Shown here: positions 1-9,646 of the stretch, one piece after another | How positions within the stretch are numbered: the first letter of the stretch is position 1 | Layout: every line of letters begins with the position of its first letter | DNA from: Lachnospiraceae bacterium | GTDB taxonomy: Bacteria > Bacillota > Clostridia > Lachnospirales > Lachnospiraceae | Length of the DNA: 64,000 bases | Direction of reading: 5' to 3' | Assembly: GCA_022796795.1 (NCBI GenBank) | Contig: JAAWJI010000012.1 | Coordinates: 1-64,000 of the forward strand | Notes under the pieces: generated by a model | Database searches by the model: none | What the model was told of the DNA's origin: nothing | Seen by the model: the letters and a program-made list of their open reading frames with translations, nothing else | Program-made: the position numbers and the translations under genes

Positions 1-69
1 TAAAAGAGAAGGACCTGTTGGTTGCCAGAAAAAAGCCAGAAAAAACGACGAGAAACTTATGAGAAATGC

Positions 70-98
70 TTGCAAAACCAAAGTGGCTATGCTATAAT
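70..98 (+). promoter_or_regulatory. Probable sigma-A promoter of rpmE
   Basis: A TTGCAA -35 box (70-75) is followed after 17 bp by a perfect TATAAT -10 box (93-98). The predicted transcript starts near position 105 and leaves a leader of about 130 nt before rpmE. No clear structure was recognised in that leader. Confidence 0.6.
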
Positions 99-234
99 CT
101 GAGTGCTGTCTATAGGACAGGGAACTGCAGGGACTTGCAGGGATAGCCCGGGATAGCTTGCTGTGGAAGTATGGGAGCAGCATTGGCCGGGAATTGCGGC
201 AGAAGTTCACAAATAATCAGAAGAGGTGAAAATC

Positions 235-438
235 ATGAAGGAAGGAATCCATCCGTCTTATTATCAGGCGACTGTAACTTGCAACTGCGGAAATACATTT
301 ACCACAGGATCTACGAAAAAGGATATTCACGTAGAAATCTGTTCCAAATGCCATTCGTTCTATACTGGTCAGCAGAAAGCGGCTGCGGCTCGGGGACGTA
401 TTGACAAGTTCAACCGGAAATACGGAATCAACAAATAG
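235..438 (+). CDS. rpmE: 50S ribosomal protein L31
   Basis: Large-subunit ribosomal protein L31 of about 67 residues, the usual length. The N-terminus [10 protein letters not shown] and the cysteine pattern CNC followed by CSKC are those of the zinc-binding (C+) form. The track starts at a GTG (226), but the ATG at 235 sits just downstream of the AGAGGTG ribosome binding site and gives the canonical MKEGIHP start, so I use 235. It is followed by a good intrinsic terminator and is therefore probably transcribed alone. Confidence 0.96.
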   Translation: MKEGIHPSYYQATVTCNCGNTFTTGSTKKDIHVEICSKCHSFYTGQQKAAAARGRIDKFNRKYGINK

Positions 439-457
439 GAATGTAAGAGTAAGTTTA

Positions 458-490
458 GGGGTGAGGTTTGTGGAAATCTCACCCTGTTTT
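458..490 (+). terminator. Intrinsic terminator after rpmE
   Basis: An 11-bp stem (GGGTGAGGTTT with AAATCTCACCC, one mismatch, GTGG loop) is followed by TGTTTT. It lies between rpmE and the DUF1385 gene. Confidence 0.8.
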
Positions 491-529
491 GCATCATAGA
501 TACATCATTGATTTAGAAAGGTACAAGCT

Positions 530-2236
530 ATGAAATCATCGGGAATTGGCGGCCAGGCCGTGATAGAAGGAATCATGATGAAAAACAAGGATGTGTACTC
601 CATTGCTGTGCGCAGGCCGGATGGCGAGATCGACGTGCATCTGAGCACCTATGACAGCGTTGCGGGTAAGGGGAAGCTGAGAAAAATTCCCATTCTCCGC
701 GGAGTCATTAACTTTGTGGATTCCCTGGTCCTGGGCATGCGCTGTCTGACCCATTCGGCCAAATTTTATGATGACGAGGATATGGAGTCTTCCCGGGCGG
801 ATGATCTGATCCAGAAGATCTTTAAGGATAAAGCGGAAAGCGTGGTAATGGGACTCACCGTCACCTTTTCCATTGTCATGGCAGTGGCCATTTTTATGAT
901 CCTGCCCTATTTTGTGGCGGACTATCTGAAGGCCTACATTGTGTCGGATACGGTTCTGGCTGTAGTGGAGGGAGCGATCCGTCTATTTTTGTTTGTTATA
1001 TACGTGCTGCTGATTTCCCGTATGAAGGATATTCAGCGGGTGTTTCAGTATCACGGGGCAGAGCATAAATGCATCAACTGCATTGAAAACGGCTGGGAGC
1101 TGAACACGAAAAATGTGCGCAAGGCTTCCAAACATCATAAGCGTTGCGGCACCAGTTTCATGCTGGTGGTCATGGTCATCAGTATTATTTTCTTTATTTT
1201 TATTCGGGTGGATTCCCCTATTCTCCGTGTACTGCTGCGCATTGCATTGGTTCCGGTTATCGCAGGGGTTTCCTATGAGTTTATCCGGTTTGCCGGAAAT
1301 ACGGATAATTTCCTTATCTGTATTTTGAGCCGTCCCGGCATGTGGCTTCAGGCCCTGACTACCCGGGAGCCGGACCGGAAGATGATGGAAGTAGGCATCG
1401 CAGCCGTGGAAGCGGTGTTTGACTGGCGGGCTTATCAGGCGGAGCAGGGGATTGTCCATGAGTCTCTGGACGACGAGCTGGAGCTTTATGGGGAAAATTT
1501 CACTCCGGAAAGCCTGGAAGGGGAAGGGACAGAGACAGAGTCAGAGGGAAAAAGGGTTTCGGCAGTCCGGGAGACTTCCGGCGTCTCCGGCCGCAATCTG
1601 AATTATGGAAGATCCGGCGCATATAAGGATATTATAACGGAAGTGGATCTGGAGAGCTTTGAGGATACCGCGGAGAGAGCAGACTGGACGAATCAGGAGG
1701 CGTCTGCAAAAGCAGATAAGGAGCCCTGGAAGGAAGCGTCTGTAGAGGCGGAGGAAGAGCCCTGGAAGGAAGCGTCTGTAGAAGCGGAAGAAGAGCCCTG
1801 GAGGGAAGCGTCTGTGGAAGTGGAGGAAGAAACCTGGGAGGAAACGCCTGTGGAGGCAAAGGAAGAATCCTGGGAGGAATCACAGATCCCGCAGGAGGAG
1901 TTCCGGGATACGAAGACAGAATGGAACGCAGATTCCGAAACCAGGGATGAAGCGGAAACAGACGTTGAAACCAAAGGAAAGGCGTCTGAGGAGGGCAAGA
2001 CGAAAGATAAACCTGGAAAACAGAGCCGGAAAGCGCCAGAGGAGGAAGGAGATCAGGAAATTCCTGTGGTGCAGGAGTGGAAAACCGAGAAGGTGCGGGA
2101 TTTCCCCAGGAGAGGATCTGGGGGGACAAAAGTGCCTGGAACAGGGAAGAAGGGGACTAAGCCTGCCCGTAAGAGAAAAACAGAGGAAATTCCCTCGGAT
2201 ATTGTAGATATTCTGGAGGAGTCCAAAAAGCCATGA
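530..2236 (+). CDS. DUF1385 membrane protein with long acidic C-terminal extension
   Basis: DUF1385-family integral membrane protein of unknown function. The family hallmark GGQAVIEGIMMK is at residues 8-19, and a His/Cys-rich loop (YHGAEHKCINCIENG) precedes two hydrophobic segments. Family members are usually about 300 residues. Here about 260 further residues form a low-complexity acidic, Glu-rich tail with a 12-residue tandem repeat around EPWKEASVEAEE, ending in a basic stretch. The gene overlaps prmC by ATGA, and the rpmE-DUF1385-prmC-prfA order is common in Clostridia, so co-transcription with the release-factor genes is likely. The tail may be a disordered cytoplasmic segment (inference). 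Confidence 0.88.
   Translation: MKSSGIGGQAVIEGIMMKNKDVYSIAVRRPDGEIDVHLSTYDSVAGKGKLRKIPILRGVINFVDSLVLGMRCLTHSAKFYDDEDMESSRADDLIQKIFKDKAESVVMGLTVTFSIVMAVAIFMILPYFVADYLKAYIVSDTVLAVVEGAIRLFLFVIYVLLISRMKDIQRVFQYHGAEHKCINCIENGWELNTKNVRKASKHHKRCGTSFMLVVMVISIIFFIFIRVDSPILRVLLRIALVPVIAGVSYEFIRFAGNTDNFLICILSRPGMWLQALTTREPDRKMMEVGIAAVEAVFDWRAYQAEQGIVHESLDDELELYGENFTPESLEGEGTETESEGKRVSAVRETSGVSGRNLNYGRSGAYKDIITEVDLESFEDTAERADWTNQEASAKADKEPWKEASVEAEEEPWKEASVEAEEEPWREASVEVEEETWEETPVEAKEESWEESQIPQEEFRDTKTEWNADSETRDEAETDVETKGKASEEGKTKDKPGKQSRKAPEEEGDQEIPVVQEWKTEKVRDFPRRGSGGTKVPGTGKKGTKPARKRKTEEIPSDIVDILEESKKP
1721..1900 (+). repeat. 36-bp in-frame tandem repeat (about 5 units)
   Basis: Inside the DUF1385 gene, a unit beginning GAGCCCTGGAAGGAAGCGTC recurs every 36 bp. 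The first two units are nearly identical and later ones diverge. It encodes 12-residue acidic repeats of the type EPWKEASVEAEE. Confidence 0.8.
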
Positions 2237-3093
2237 CACTGCGGGAAGCTTATGGATATGGAAGCTCCTATCTGGAGAGCCAGGATATTTTGGAGGCAGA
2301 TCTGGACGCCTGGTATCTGCTGGAGCACGTGACAAAGAGGAGCAGAAGCGATTATTACGCCCATGGAGAGGAACAGCTTGCCCCGGTTCAGATTATTTCT
2401 TATAAGAAGCTTTTGGAGAAACGGGGAGGCAGGATTCCTCTGCAATATATCACGGAACAGCAGGAATTTATGGGATTGTCCTTCCATGTAAATGGGGAGG
2501 TATTGATTCCCCGCCAGGACACGGAAACCCTGGTGGAGGAGGTGCTGAAAGACCTTCGCCCCGGCATGCGGGTGCTGGATCTGTGCACAGGCAGTGGCTG
2601 TATTCTCATTAGTCTTTTGACCATGTGCCCGGGCGCTTTGGGAATGGGAACGGATATTTCCCCTACTGCGCTGGCAGTGGCCAGGGAGAATGCAAAGCGT
2701 TTGGGCGTACAGGCGGATTTTCGCAAGAGCGATATGTTTGCCCGGATTTCCGGGGAGCCCTTTGACTGTATTGTATCTAATCCCCCTTACATTGCCAGTG
2801 GGGAAATCGAGAGCCTTATGACAGAGGTGCGGGAGTATGAGCCCCGAGAGGCCCTGGACGGAGGCGCGGACGGCCTGGACTTTTACCGAATCCTGGCACA
2901 GGAGGCAGGAAGCTTTCTCAAAGAACAGGGAGGGCTGTATGTGGAAATCGGCTGTGATCAGGGGCGTCAGGTGTCGGCGCTTTTGCGGGAGGCCGGATTT
3001 TCCCAGGTGGCTGTGATTCGGGATCTGTGCGGAAAGGACCGGGTGGTTCGGGGAACCTGGGAGAGACAGGCGGGCAGGCGTGACTTTGGTTAG
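2233..3093 (+). CDS. prmC: Release factor glutamine methyltransferase PrmC
   Basis: SAM-dependent N5-glutamine methyltransferase that methylates the Gln of the GGQ motif of release factors. 286 residues, the normal length. It has the class I SAM motif VLDLCTGSGCILISL and the diagnostic substrate-binding motif SNPPYIAS. The start ATG overlaps the stop of the upstream gene (ATGA), indicating translational coupling. Its substrate RF1 is encoded by the next gene, 34 bp downstream. Confidence 0.95.
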   Translation: MTLREAYGYGSSYLESQDILEADLDAWYLLEHVTKRSRSDYYAHGEEQLAPVQIISYKKLLEKRGGRIPLQYITEQQEFMGLSFHVNGEVLIPRQDTETLVEEVLKDLRPGMRVLDLCTGSGCILISLLTMCPGALGMGTDISPTALAVARENAKRLGVQADFRKSDMFARISGEPFDCIVSNPPYIASGEIESLMTEVREYEPREALDGGADGLDFYRILAQEAGSFLKEQGGLYVEIGCDQGRQVSALLREAGFSQVAVIRDLCGKDRVVRGTWERQAGRRDFG

Positions 3094-3127
3094 CTGCCTG
3101 CGGGAATAAATAGAGGAGATTAGAAAA

Positions 3128-4198
3128 ATGTTTGATAAATTGGAAGACCTGCTTTTGCGGTTCGAGGATATTATGAATGAGCTGAACGAGCCTTCCGTGG
3201 TCAATGACCAGAACCGGTTTCGCCGGCTTATGAAGGAGCAGAATGATCTGCAGCCCCTGGTGGAAGCCTACCGGGAGTATAAGAAGTGCCAGGAGACCGT
3301 GGAAGAGAGCCTCATGATGCTGGATGAGGAAAGCGATGAGGAAATGCGGGATATGCTCAAGGAGGAATTGACCGCGGCCCGTGCACGCATCGAGGAGCTT
3401 ACGCATACCTTAAAGATATTACTGCTGCCCAAGGATCCCAACGATGATAAAAACGTAATCGTAGAAATACGGGCAGGCGCCGGCGGGGACGAGGCCGCCC
3501 TGTTTGCGGCGGAGATTTATCGCATGTATGTCCACTATGCGGAGAGTAGGCGCTGGAAGATCGAGGTCATGGAGGCGGACGAGATCGGCATTGGCGGCAT
3601 GAAGAGCATTAGCTTTATGATTAACGGCCAGGGGGCCTATTCTGTTATGAAATATGAGTCCGGAGTGCACCGGGTACAGCGGGTGCCGGAGACGGAGTCC
3701 GGAGGACGGATTCACACCTCCACCATTACGGTGGCTGTTATGGCGGAGGCCGAGGAAGTGGATGTGCAGATTGACGAGAAGGATATTCGCATTGACGTTA
3801 TGCGTGCTTCTGGAAACGGCGGTCAGTGCGTAAACACCACGGATTCTGCCGTGCGTCTGACCCATTATCCTACAGGAATTGTGGTGTACAGTCAGACAGA
3901 GAAATCACAGCTGCAGAATAAGGCCAAGGCGTTTGCCCTGCTGCGCACCAAGCTTTACGACATGGAGTGTCAGAAGGCTCACGACGCGGAGGCGGAGGCC
4001 AGGAGAAGCCAGATTGGCACGGGAGACCGCTCCGAGAAGATTCGTACTTACAATTTCCCCCAGGGGCGTGTGACGGATCACCGGATCGGGCTTACCCTGT
4101 ATAAGCTTGACAAGATTATGAACGGAGACATCCAGGAAATCATAGACGCCTGCATTGCGGCGGATCAGGCAGCCAAGCTGACCAAGATGAACGAGTAA
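3128..4198 (+). CDS. prfA: Peptide chain release factor 1
   Basis: RF1 terminates translation at UAA and UAG. 356 residues, full length. The codon-recognition tripeptide is PET (187-189, the RF1 P-x-T type) and the catalytic GGQ is at 231-233, within [15 protein letters not shown]; the residue after GGQ is Cys rather than the more usual His. The start is supported by GAGGAG upstream. It follows prmC closely and is probably in the same operon. Confidence 0.96.
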   Translation: MFDKLEDLLLRFEDIMNELNEPSVVNDQNRFRRLMKEQNDLQPLVEAYREYKKCQETVEESLMMLDEESDEEMRDMLKEELTAARARIEELTHTLKILLLPKDPNDDKNVIVEIRAGAGGDEAALFAAEIYRMYVHYAESRRWKIEVMEADEIGIGGMKSISFMINGQGAYSVMKYESGVHRVQRVPETESGGRIHTSTITVAVMAEAEEVDVQIDEKDIRIDVMRASGNGGQCVNTTDSAVRLTHYPTGIVVYSQTEKSQLQNKAKAFALLRTKLYDMECQKAHDAEAEARRSQIGTGDRSEKIRTYNFPQGRVTDHRIGLTLYKLDKIMNGDIQEIIDACIAADQAAKLTKMNE

Positions 4199-4283
4199 AA
4201 CAGACCGTATCTGAGGAGATATGAAAGAGAAAGCTGCCCCCTGGTCAGGGTGAGAAGCTTGAAACAAGAGGAGGAATGAAAAA

Positions 4284-5618
4284 ATGGGAAAGTATTTTGG
4301 AACAGACGGTTTTCGGGGAGAAGCCAATGTAAAGCTGACCGTGGAACACGCCTTTAAGGTGGGACGGTATCTTGGCTGGTATTACGGCAGAGAGCACAAG
4401 GCCAAGATCGTTATCGGAAAGGATACCCGCAGGAGCAGCTACATGTTTGAGTATGCTCTGGCAGCAGGTATCACGGCTTCCGGGGGAGACGCCTATCTTC
4501 TCCATGTGACCACCACCCCCAGCGTATCCTATGTGGTGCGCACCGAGGGCTTTGACTGCGGTATTATGATTTCCGCCAGCCACAATCCCTTCTATGACAA
4601 CGGCATTAAGGTCATTAACGGCAACGGCTATAAGCTGGAGGCTGAGGTGGAGGCCAAGATCGAGCGGTATCTGGATGGGGAGAGCGCGGAGCGGCCCCTG
4701 GCCACGGGAGCGGACATTGGACGCACGGTGGACTTTGCCGCAGGCCGGAACCGCTATATCGGCTATCTGATTTCCCTGCCCACCCGGTCCTTTAAGCATA
4801 TGCGGGTAGGTCTTGACTGCGCCAACGGCAGTTCTTCCGCCATTGCCAAGAGCGTTTTTGATGCCCTGGGAGCCAAGACCTATGTGATTCACAATGAGCC
4901 GGACGGCACAAACATCAATACGGACTGCGGATCCACCCATATTGAGGTGCTGCAGCAGTTTGTGCGGGAGAAGCATCTGGATGTAGGATTTGCCTACGAC
5001 GGTGATGCAGACCGGTGTATTGCAGTGGATGAAAATGGAAATGTGGTGGACGGAGATTTAATTCTCTATATTTGCGGAAAATATATGAAGGAGCAGAATG
5101 CACTGCGGGGAGATACCATTGTCACCACCATTATGTCAAACCTGGGACTCTACAAGGCCTGCGATAAGATCGGCCTGAAATATGAGAAGACAGCAGTAGG
5201 CGATAAATATGTCTATGAGAATATGACCCAGAACGGATTTCAGCTGGGCGGCGAGCAGTCGGGACATATTATCTTCAGCAAGCATGCCACCACAGGAGAC
5301 GGGATCCTTACCTCCCTGAAGATCATGGAGGTGATTCTGGAGAAAAAGGCGTCTTTGGCTACCCTGGCTTCCGAGGTGAAGATTTATCCCCAGCTTCTGC
5401 AGAATCTGCGGGTAACGGATATGGATGCCACTTTGAATCATCAAAAGGTGCAGCAGGCCATAGAGACCGTGGAGAAGCGTCTGGGCGAGGAAGGCCGGGT
5501 GTTGGTGAGAAAGAGCGGCACAGAGCCTTTGCTTCGCGTTATGGTGGAGGCTCAAAGCGACGAGCTTTGCGAGGAATGCGTGCTCTCCATTATCAATGCC
5601 ATGAAGGGCGTGCAGTAG
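4284..5618 (+). CDS. glmM: Phosphoglucosamine mutase
   Basis: Interconverts glucosamine-6-phosphate and glucosamine-1-phosphate for UDP-GlcNAc and peptidoglycan synthesis. 444 residues. It begins GKYFGTDGFRG and carries the phosphoserine loop ISASHNP (Ser at about 99), the metal loop DGDADRC and the C-terminal phosphate-binding motif RKSGTEPLLR. An excellent GAGGAGG ribosome binding site precedes the ATG. A GC-rich inverted repeat (TTCCCCC/GGGGGAA) follows at 5623-5645, but without a T tract. Confidence 0.95.
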   Translation: MGKYFGTDGFRGEANVKLTVEHAFKVGRYLGWYYGREHKAKIVIGKDTRRSSYMFEYALAAGITASGGDAYLLHVTTTPSVSYVVRTEGFDCGIMISASHNPFYDNGIKVINGNGYKLEAEVEAKIERYLDGESAERPLATGADIGRTVDFAAGRNRYIGYLISLPTRSFKHMRVGLDCANGSSSAIAKSVFDALGAKTYVIHNEPDGTNINTDCGSTHIEVLQQFVREKHLDVGFAYDGDADRCIAVDENGNVVDGDLILYICGKYMKEQNALRGDTIVTTIMSNLGLYKACDKIGLKYEKTAVGDKYVYENMTQNGFQLGGEQSGHIIFSKHATTGDGILTSLKIMEVILEKKASLATLASEVKIYPQLLQNLRVTDMDATLNHQKVQQAIETVEKRLGEEGRVLVRKSGTEPLLRVMVEAQSDELCEECVLSIINAMKGVQ

Positions 5619-5782
5619 CTGTTTCCCCCTCTGGCTGCGGGGGAAGCAGATTCGGGAAAGAAGGAGAAGTAGATTTCATCCATGGAGAGAACTGCTCCGG
5701 TTATGAGGGAAGCAAATCCCCGAAGAGAAGGATGGCCTGGGGATAGGGAGAAAAAGAAAAGAGAGAAACAAGAGGGAAAGCA

Positions 5783-6697
5783 ATGAAAAAAACGGCGTTG
5801 GTAGTAATGGCAGCCGGTATCGGCAGCCGCTTTGGCGGGGGGATTAAGCAGCTGGAGCCCGTGGGTCCCGGCGGAGAGATTATTATGGATTATTCCATCC
5901 ATGATGCCCTGGAGGCAGGCTTTGACAAGGTGGTATTCATTATCCGGAAGGATCTGGAAAAGGATTTTAAGGAAGTGATCGGAAACCGCATGGAGAAGCT
6001 GACAGAGGTTTCCTATGCTTTTCAGGAGCTGGATGATCTGCCAGAGGGCTTTGAGAAGCCTAAGGATCGCACTAAGCCCTGGGGAACCGGCCAGGCGGTT
6101 CTGTGCTGCAAGGAGCTTTTGCAGGAGCCCTTTGTGGTCATTAATGCAGATGACTACTACGGGAAGGAAGCCTTTGTGAAGGTCCACGAGTACCTGGTAC
6201 AGGAGCATCCGGATCAGGGGAAACTTGACTGTTGTATGGCTGGTTTTATTTTGGGAAATACCCTAAGCGATAACGGAGCTGTGACCCGGGGAATCTGCCA
6301 GGTGGAACATGGATCGCTGAAGAAAGTGGTGGAAACCCGGGGCATTGTCAAAACCCCTCAGGGAGCGGCGGCGCCGGGACCAGATGGTGAGTTGGTTCCG
6401 GTGGATGCAGGAAGCCATGTGTCCATGAACATGTGGGGCCTTATGCCGGAATTTCTGCAGGAGCTGGAGCAGGGCTTTGGAGAGTTCCTGAGTCAGGTGG
6501 AGCCGGGAGATCTGAAGGCAGAGTATCTGCTTCCCACGATCATAGACGGGCTTATTCAGTCCGGAAAGGCTTCTGTGGAGGTGCTGGAAACCCAGGATAA
6601 ATGGTTCGGAGTCACCTACCGGGAGGATAAAGAGACCGTGGTGGAGGCCTTTCGGGAGCTGATCGCAAAGGGCGTATACAAAGAAAAGCTGTTTTAA
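5783..6697 (+). CDS. Sugar-phosphate nucleotidyltransferase-like protein
   Basis: Predicted nucleotidyltransferase of the NTP_transferase fold. The N-terminal signature AAGIGSRFGGGIKQL corresponds to the nucleotide-binding GxGxR loop, and NADDYY resembles the metal-binding aspartate region. 304 residues. It is not a clear GalU or RmlA, so the sugar and nucleotide are unknown. It lies downstream of glmM and ends at a strong terminator. An AGAGGG site precedes the ATG. Confidence 0.75.
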   Translation: MKKTALVVMAAGIGSRFGGGIKQLEPVGPGGEIIMDYSIHDALEAGFDKVVFIIRKDLEKDFKEVIGNRMEKLTEVSYAFQELDDLPEGFEKPKDRTKPWGTGQAVLCCKELLQEPFVVINADDYYGKEAFVKVHEYLVQEHPDQGKLDCCMAGFILGNTLSDNGAVTRGICQVEHGSLKKVVETRGIVKTPQGAAAPGPDGELVPVDAGSHVSMNMWGLMPEFLQELEQGFGEFLSQVEPGDLKAEYLLPTIIDGLIQSGKASVEVLETQDKWFGVTYREDKETVVEAFRELIAKGVYKEKLF

Positions 6698-6703
6698 TTG
6701 TAC

Positions 6704-6734
6704 AAAAGAGCATTGCTGGGGCGGTGCTCTTTTT
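6704..6734 (+). terminator. Intrinsic terminator
   Basis: AAAAGAGCA pairs with TGCTCTTTT and is followed by more T. It ends the transcript of the nucleotidyltransferase gene. Confidence 0.8.
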
Positions 6735-6740
6735 AGTAAA

Positions 6741-6906
6741 ACAGTTCAGCCAGAGCCAGACGGCTGGCAAATCGAGCTTGCTCGAATTTGACAGTTGTTC
6801 TGCGCTCTGAGGGAGCGCCCGCTTATGAGCAAGGTTAGCTGCGAAAGCAGCGGGAAAGCGCCGCAGGCGCCCTTGCGAATGGGCGCGGGCTGAACGGACT
6901 GCAGCC
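6741..6906. repeat. Dispersed structured intergenic repeat, copy A
   Basis: About 166 bp, clearly related to 29321-29553. It contains a CTGGCAAAT...ATTTGACAG stem, a GCGCTC/GAGCGC stem, a GCTGCGAAAGCAGC tetraloop hairpin and a short terminal inverted repeat GTTCAGCC...GGGCTGAAC. One copy of the ATGAGCAA...GGGCG module is present. It ends about 25 bp before the ABC exporter start. No transposase is seen; it resembles a MITE/REP-like element. Confidence 0.7.
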
Positions 6907-6931
6907 AAAGGCGCGAAGGGGGAGAAAAATA

Positions 6932-8716
6932 GTGAAAACAGGAACTCTGTTGAGGCGATTTCTGCCTTACTACAGAAAATATGTGGGGATCATGGCGATG
7001 GATCTGTTTTGCGCGGCGCTGACCACGGTCTGTGAGCTGGTGTTACCCCTGATCCTGCGTTATATTACGGATATGGGGATGAATGATCTTTCCTCCCTTA
7101 CCTTACGCACGATTCTTACCATAGGCGCCGTGTATTTTGCGCTGCGGATCATTGACGGAATGGCAAGCTTCTATATGGCCTACACAGGTCATGTCATGGG
7201 AGCCTCCATTGAAACGGATATGCGGGAGGATGCCTTTGCCCACCTGCAGAAATTGTCCGACAATTATTTTAACAATACCAAGGTGGGACAAATCATGTCC
7301 CGGATCACCAGCGATCTCTTTGACGTGACAGAGTTTGCCCACCATTGCCCGGAGGAATTTTTTATCGCCTTTTTGAAGGCTTCCGTGTCCTTTGTAATTC
7401 TGGCCCGGGTGAATCTGCTGCTGACCGTGATTATTTTTCTGCTGATCCCGGTTATGGCAATTTCCTGCACCTATTTTAATCTGCAGGTGCGCAAAGCCTT
7501 TAAGCTTCAGAGAAATCACATCGGAGAGCTGAATGCCCGGATTGAGGACAGCCTTCTGGGAAATAAGGTGGTGCGGGCTTTTGGCAATGAGGCTGTGGAG
7601 CTGGGCAAGTTTAACCGGGATAACCAGGAATTCCTGAAAATTAAGAGGCAGACCTATAAATATATGGCGGCCTTTCAGAATACGATCCGGATTTTTGACG
7701 GTCTCATGTACGTGGTGGTTATTGTAGCCGGAGGCATTTTCATGATCCGCGGCTTAATCGCTCCGGCAGATCTGGTGGCATATACCCTGTATGTGACCAC
7801 TCTGTTGGCCACCATTCGCCGGATTATTGAATTTGCGGAGCAGTTTCAGAGAGGCATGACCGGCATTGAACGCTTCACGGAGCTTATGGATGCCAGTGTG
7901 GACATTTTTGACGAGGAGGGCGCAGTTCCGCTGGAAGAGGCGGCAGGGGAGATTACCTTCCGGCACGTATCCTTTTCCTATCCGGACGATGACGTGCCGG
8001 TGCTGGAGGATATTGACCTGACTATTAAACCCGGAGAGAAGGTGGCGCTGGTGGGCCCCTCCGGCGGAGGCAAGACCACGCTCTGCAACCTGATTCCCCG
8101 GTTTTATGATGCTACTCAGGGAGAGATTTTGCTGGATGGAAAAAATGTGCGGGAGATTACGCTGAAAAGTCTGCGGAACAATGTGGGCGTGGTGCAGCAA
8201 GACGTGTATCTTTTTTCCGGAAGCGTCTATGAGAACATTGCCTACGGACGTCCGGGAGCGTCCCGGCAAGAGGTGGTGGAGGCGGCCAAGCTTGCCGGAG
8301 CCCACGAGTTCATTGAGGAGCTAAAAGACGGCTATGACACCTATGTGGGGGAGCGTGGTGTGAAGCTCTCAGGAGGCCAGAAGCAGCGCATCAGCATTGC
8401 CCGGGTGTTCCTAAAGGCTCCCCGGGTGCTTCTGCTTGACGAGGCTACGGCGGCTCTGGACAATGAGAGTGAGCATCTGGTGTCCGAATCCCTGGACCGG
8501 CTGGCGGCTGGCCGGACTACTCTCACCATTGCCCACAGGCTCACTACCATTCATGGAGCGGACCGGATTTTGGTGCTCTCAGGGAACCGCATTGTGGAGG
8601 AGGGGAATCACCAGACGCTCCTGGAGCGGAAGGGCATTTACTATCAGCTCTATACCTCCGCGGACGTTACGGGAAAGAAAGCGGATATTACAGGAAAGAA
8701 ATCAGAGGAGCCTTGA
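6932..8716 (+). CDS. ABC transporter, exporter type (fused membrane and ATPase domains)
   Basis: Half-size ABC exporter expected to work as a homodimer or heterodimer. Six membrane helices lie in residues 1-310. The ATPase domain follows with Walker A GPSGGGKTT, Q-loop VVQQDVY, signature LSGGQKQR, Walker B VLLLDEATAALD and H-loop TIAHRL, all intact. 594 residues. The start is a GTG with GGGGGAG upstream, just past repeat copy A. Substrate unknown; relatives carry lipids, drugs or peptides. Confidence 0.9.
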   Translation: MKTGTLLRRFLPYYRKYVGIMAMDLFCAALTTVCELVLPLILRYITDMGMNDLSSLTLRTILTIGAVYFALRIIDGMASFYMAYTGHVMGASIETDMREDAFAHLQKLSDNYFNNTKVGQIMSRITSDLFDVTEFAHHCPEEFFIAFLKASVSFVILARVNLLLTVIIFLLIPVMAISCTYFNLQVRKAFKLQRNHIGELNARIEDSLLGNKVVRAFGNEAVELGKFNRDNQEFLKIKRQTYKYMAAFQNTIRIFDGLMYVVVIVAGGIFMIRGLIAPADLVAYTLYVTTLLATIRRIIEFAEQFQRGMTGIERFTELMDASVDIFDEEGAVPLEEAAGEITFRHVSFSYPDDDVPVLEDIDLTIKPGEKVALVGPSGGGKTTLCNLIPRFYDATQGEILLDGKNVREITLKSLRNNVGVVQQDVYLFSGSVYENIAYGRPGASRQEVVEAAKLAGAHEFIEELKDGYDTYVGERGVKLSGGQKQRISIARVFLKAPRVLLLDEATAALDNESEHLVSESLDRLAAGRTTLTIAHRLTTIHGADRILVLSGNRIVEEGNHQTLLERKGIYYQLYTSADVTGKKADITGKKSEEP

Positions 8717-8746
8717 GAAAAAGGGCCCCGAGAACAGGAGATTTTT

Positions 8747-9646
8747 ATGGACATACAATTTAAACGGCCGGAGCTTTCAGACCGGGATTTGATTCAGAAA
8801 TATCTCTCTCAGCGAAAGACCAGGAGCTGCGAGATGACATTTGCCAATGTGTATCTGTGGAGCCGCCACTATCCCACTGGCTTTGGGGTGGTGGAGGACA
8901 TGCTGGTGTTTGCAAATCTGGAGGGGGAGACTTCTTTTACTTTTCCCTGGGGGGACAAGGATCCCAGGCCAGCCCTGGAAACTCTCATGGCCTATTGCCG
9001 GGAGAAGGGAGTGCCCTTCCAGCTGCACAATGTGACGCAGGAAAGCTTCGCCATGCTGGAGAAGCTGTATCCGGGCCGTTTTTGGATCGAATATGACCGG
9101 ACCTATGCGGATTATGTTTATGAGACAGAAAAGCTTGCAAATTTGTCCGGGAAAAAGTATCATGGAAAAAAGAATCATGTGAATAAATTTATGAAAACCT
9201 ATACCAACTGGAGCTATGAGCCAATGGGCCCGGAAAATGTGGAAGAATGTTTTCAGATGGCTCTTCGCTGGCGGGAGCTGAACGGCTGTGAGGCGGACGA
9301 AGAAAAGCTGGCGGAGATCTGCGTTACCTTAAATTTCCTGCGCCTGTTTCGGGAGCTGGAGATGCGGGGCGGCCTTTTGCGGGTAAACGGGGACGTGGTG
9401 GCCTTTACCATGGGGGAGCCGGTGTGCGACGACACTTTAGTGGTGCATATTGAAAAGGCATTTCCGGACATCTCTGGCGCATATGCTGTCATAAACCAGC
9501 AATTTGCCATACATGAGGGAGCGGGGTTCCTCTACCTGAACCGGGAGGACGACGTAGGCGAGGAGGGCCTGCGGAAGGCAAAGCTGTCCTATCATCCTGC
9601 GTTTCTGGTGGAAAAAGGCGTGGTGCGGGAGAAGAACATTTCCTGA
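8747..9646 (+). CDS. DUF2156 domain protein (GNAT-like, MprF C-terminal type)
   Basis: 299-residue protein resembling DUF2156, the soluble acyltransferase-like fold related to the C-terminal domain of lysyl-phosphatidylglycerol synthases. Features are an N-terminal FKRPELSDRDLIQKYL segment and the central GKKYHGKKNHVNKF region typical of the family. No membrane segments. It starts 30 bp after the ABC exporter and is probably co-transcribed. Substrate unknown. Confidence 0.75.
   Translation: MDIQFKRPELSDRDLIQKYLSQRKTRSCEMTFANVYLWSRHYPTGFGVVEDMLVFANLEGETSFTFPWGDKDPRPALETLMAYCREKGVPFQLHNVTQESFAMLEKLYPGRFWIEYDRTYADYVYETEKLANLSGKKYHGKKNHVNKFMKTYTNWSYEPMGPENVEECFQMALRWRELNGCEADEEKLAEICVTLNFLRLFRELEMRGGLLRVNGDVVAFTMGEPVCDDTLVVHIEKAFPDISGAYAVINQQFAIHEGAGFLYLNREDDVGEEGLRKAKLSYHPAFLVEKGVVREKNIS

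Noticed and set aside
171-404. 77-residue + strand ORF over rpmE
   Set aside because: It is another frame of rpmE with no family features; the L31 frame is unambiguous.
5619-5650. Terminator after glmM
   Set aside because: The TTCCCCC/GGGGGAA hairpin lacks a T tract, so I do not list it as a terminator.
6612-6908. 98-residue minus-strand ORF, similar in part to the ORF at 29226-29555
   Set aside because: The similarity comes from the shared non-coding repeat; both also run antisense into real genes.
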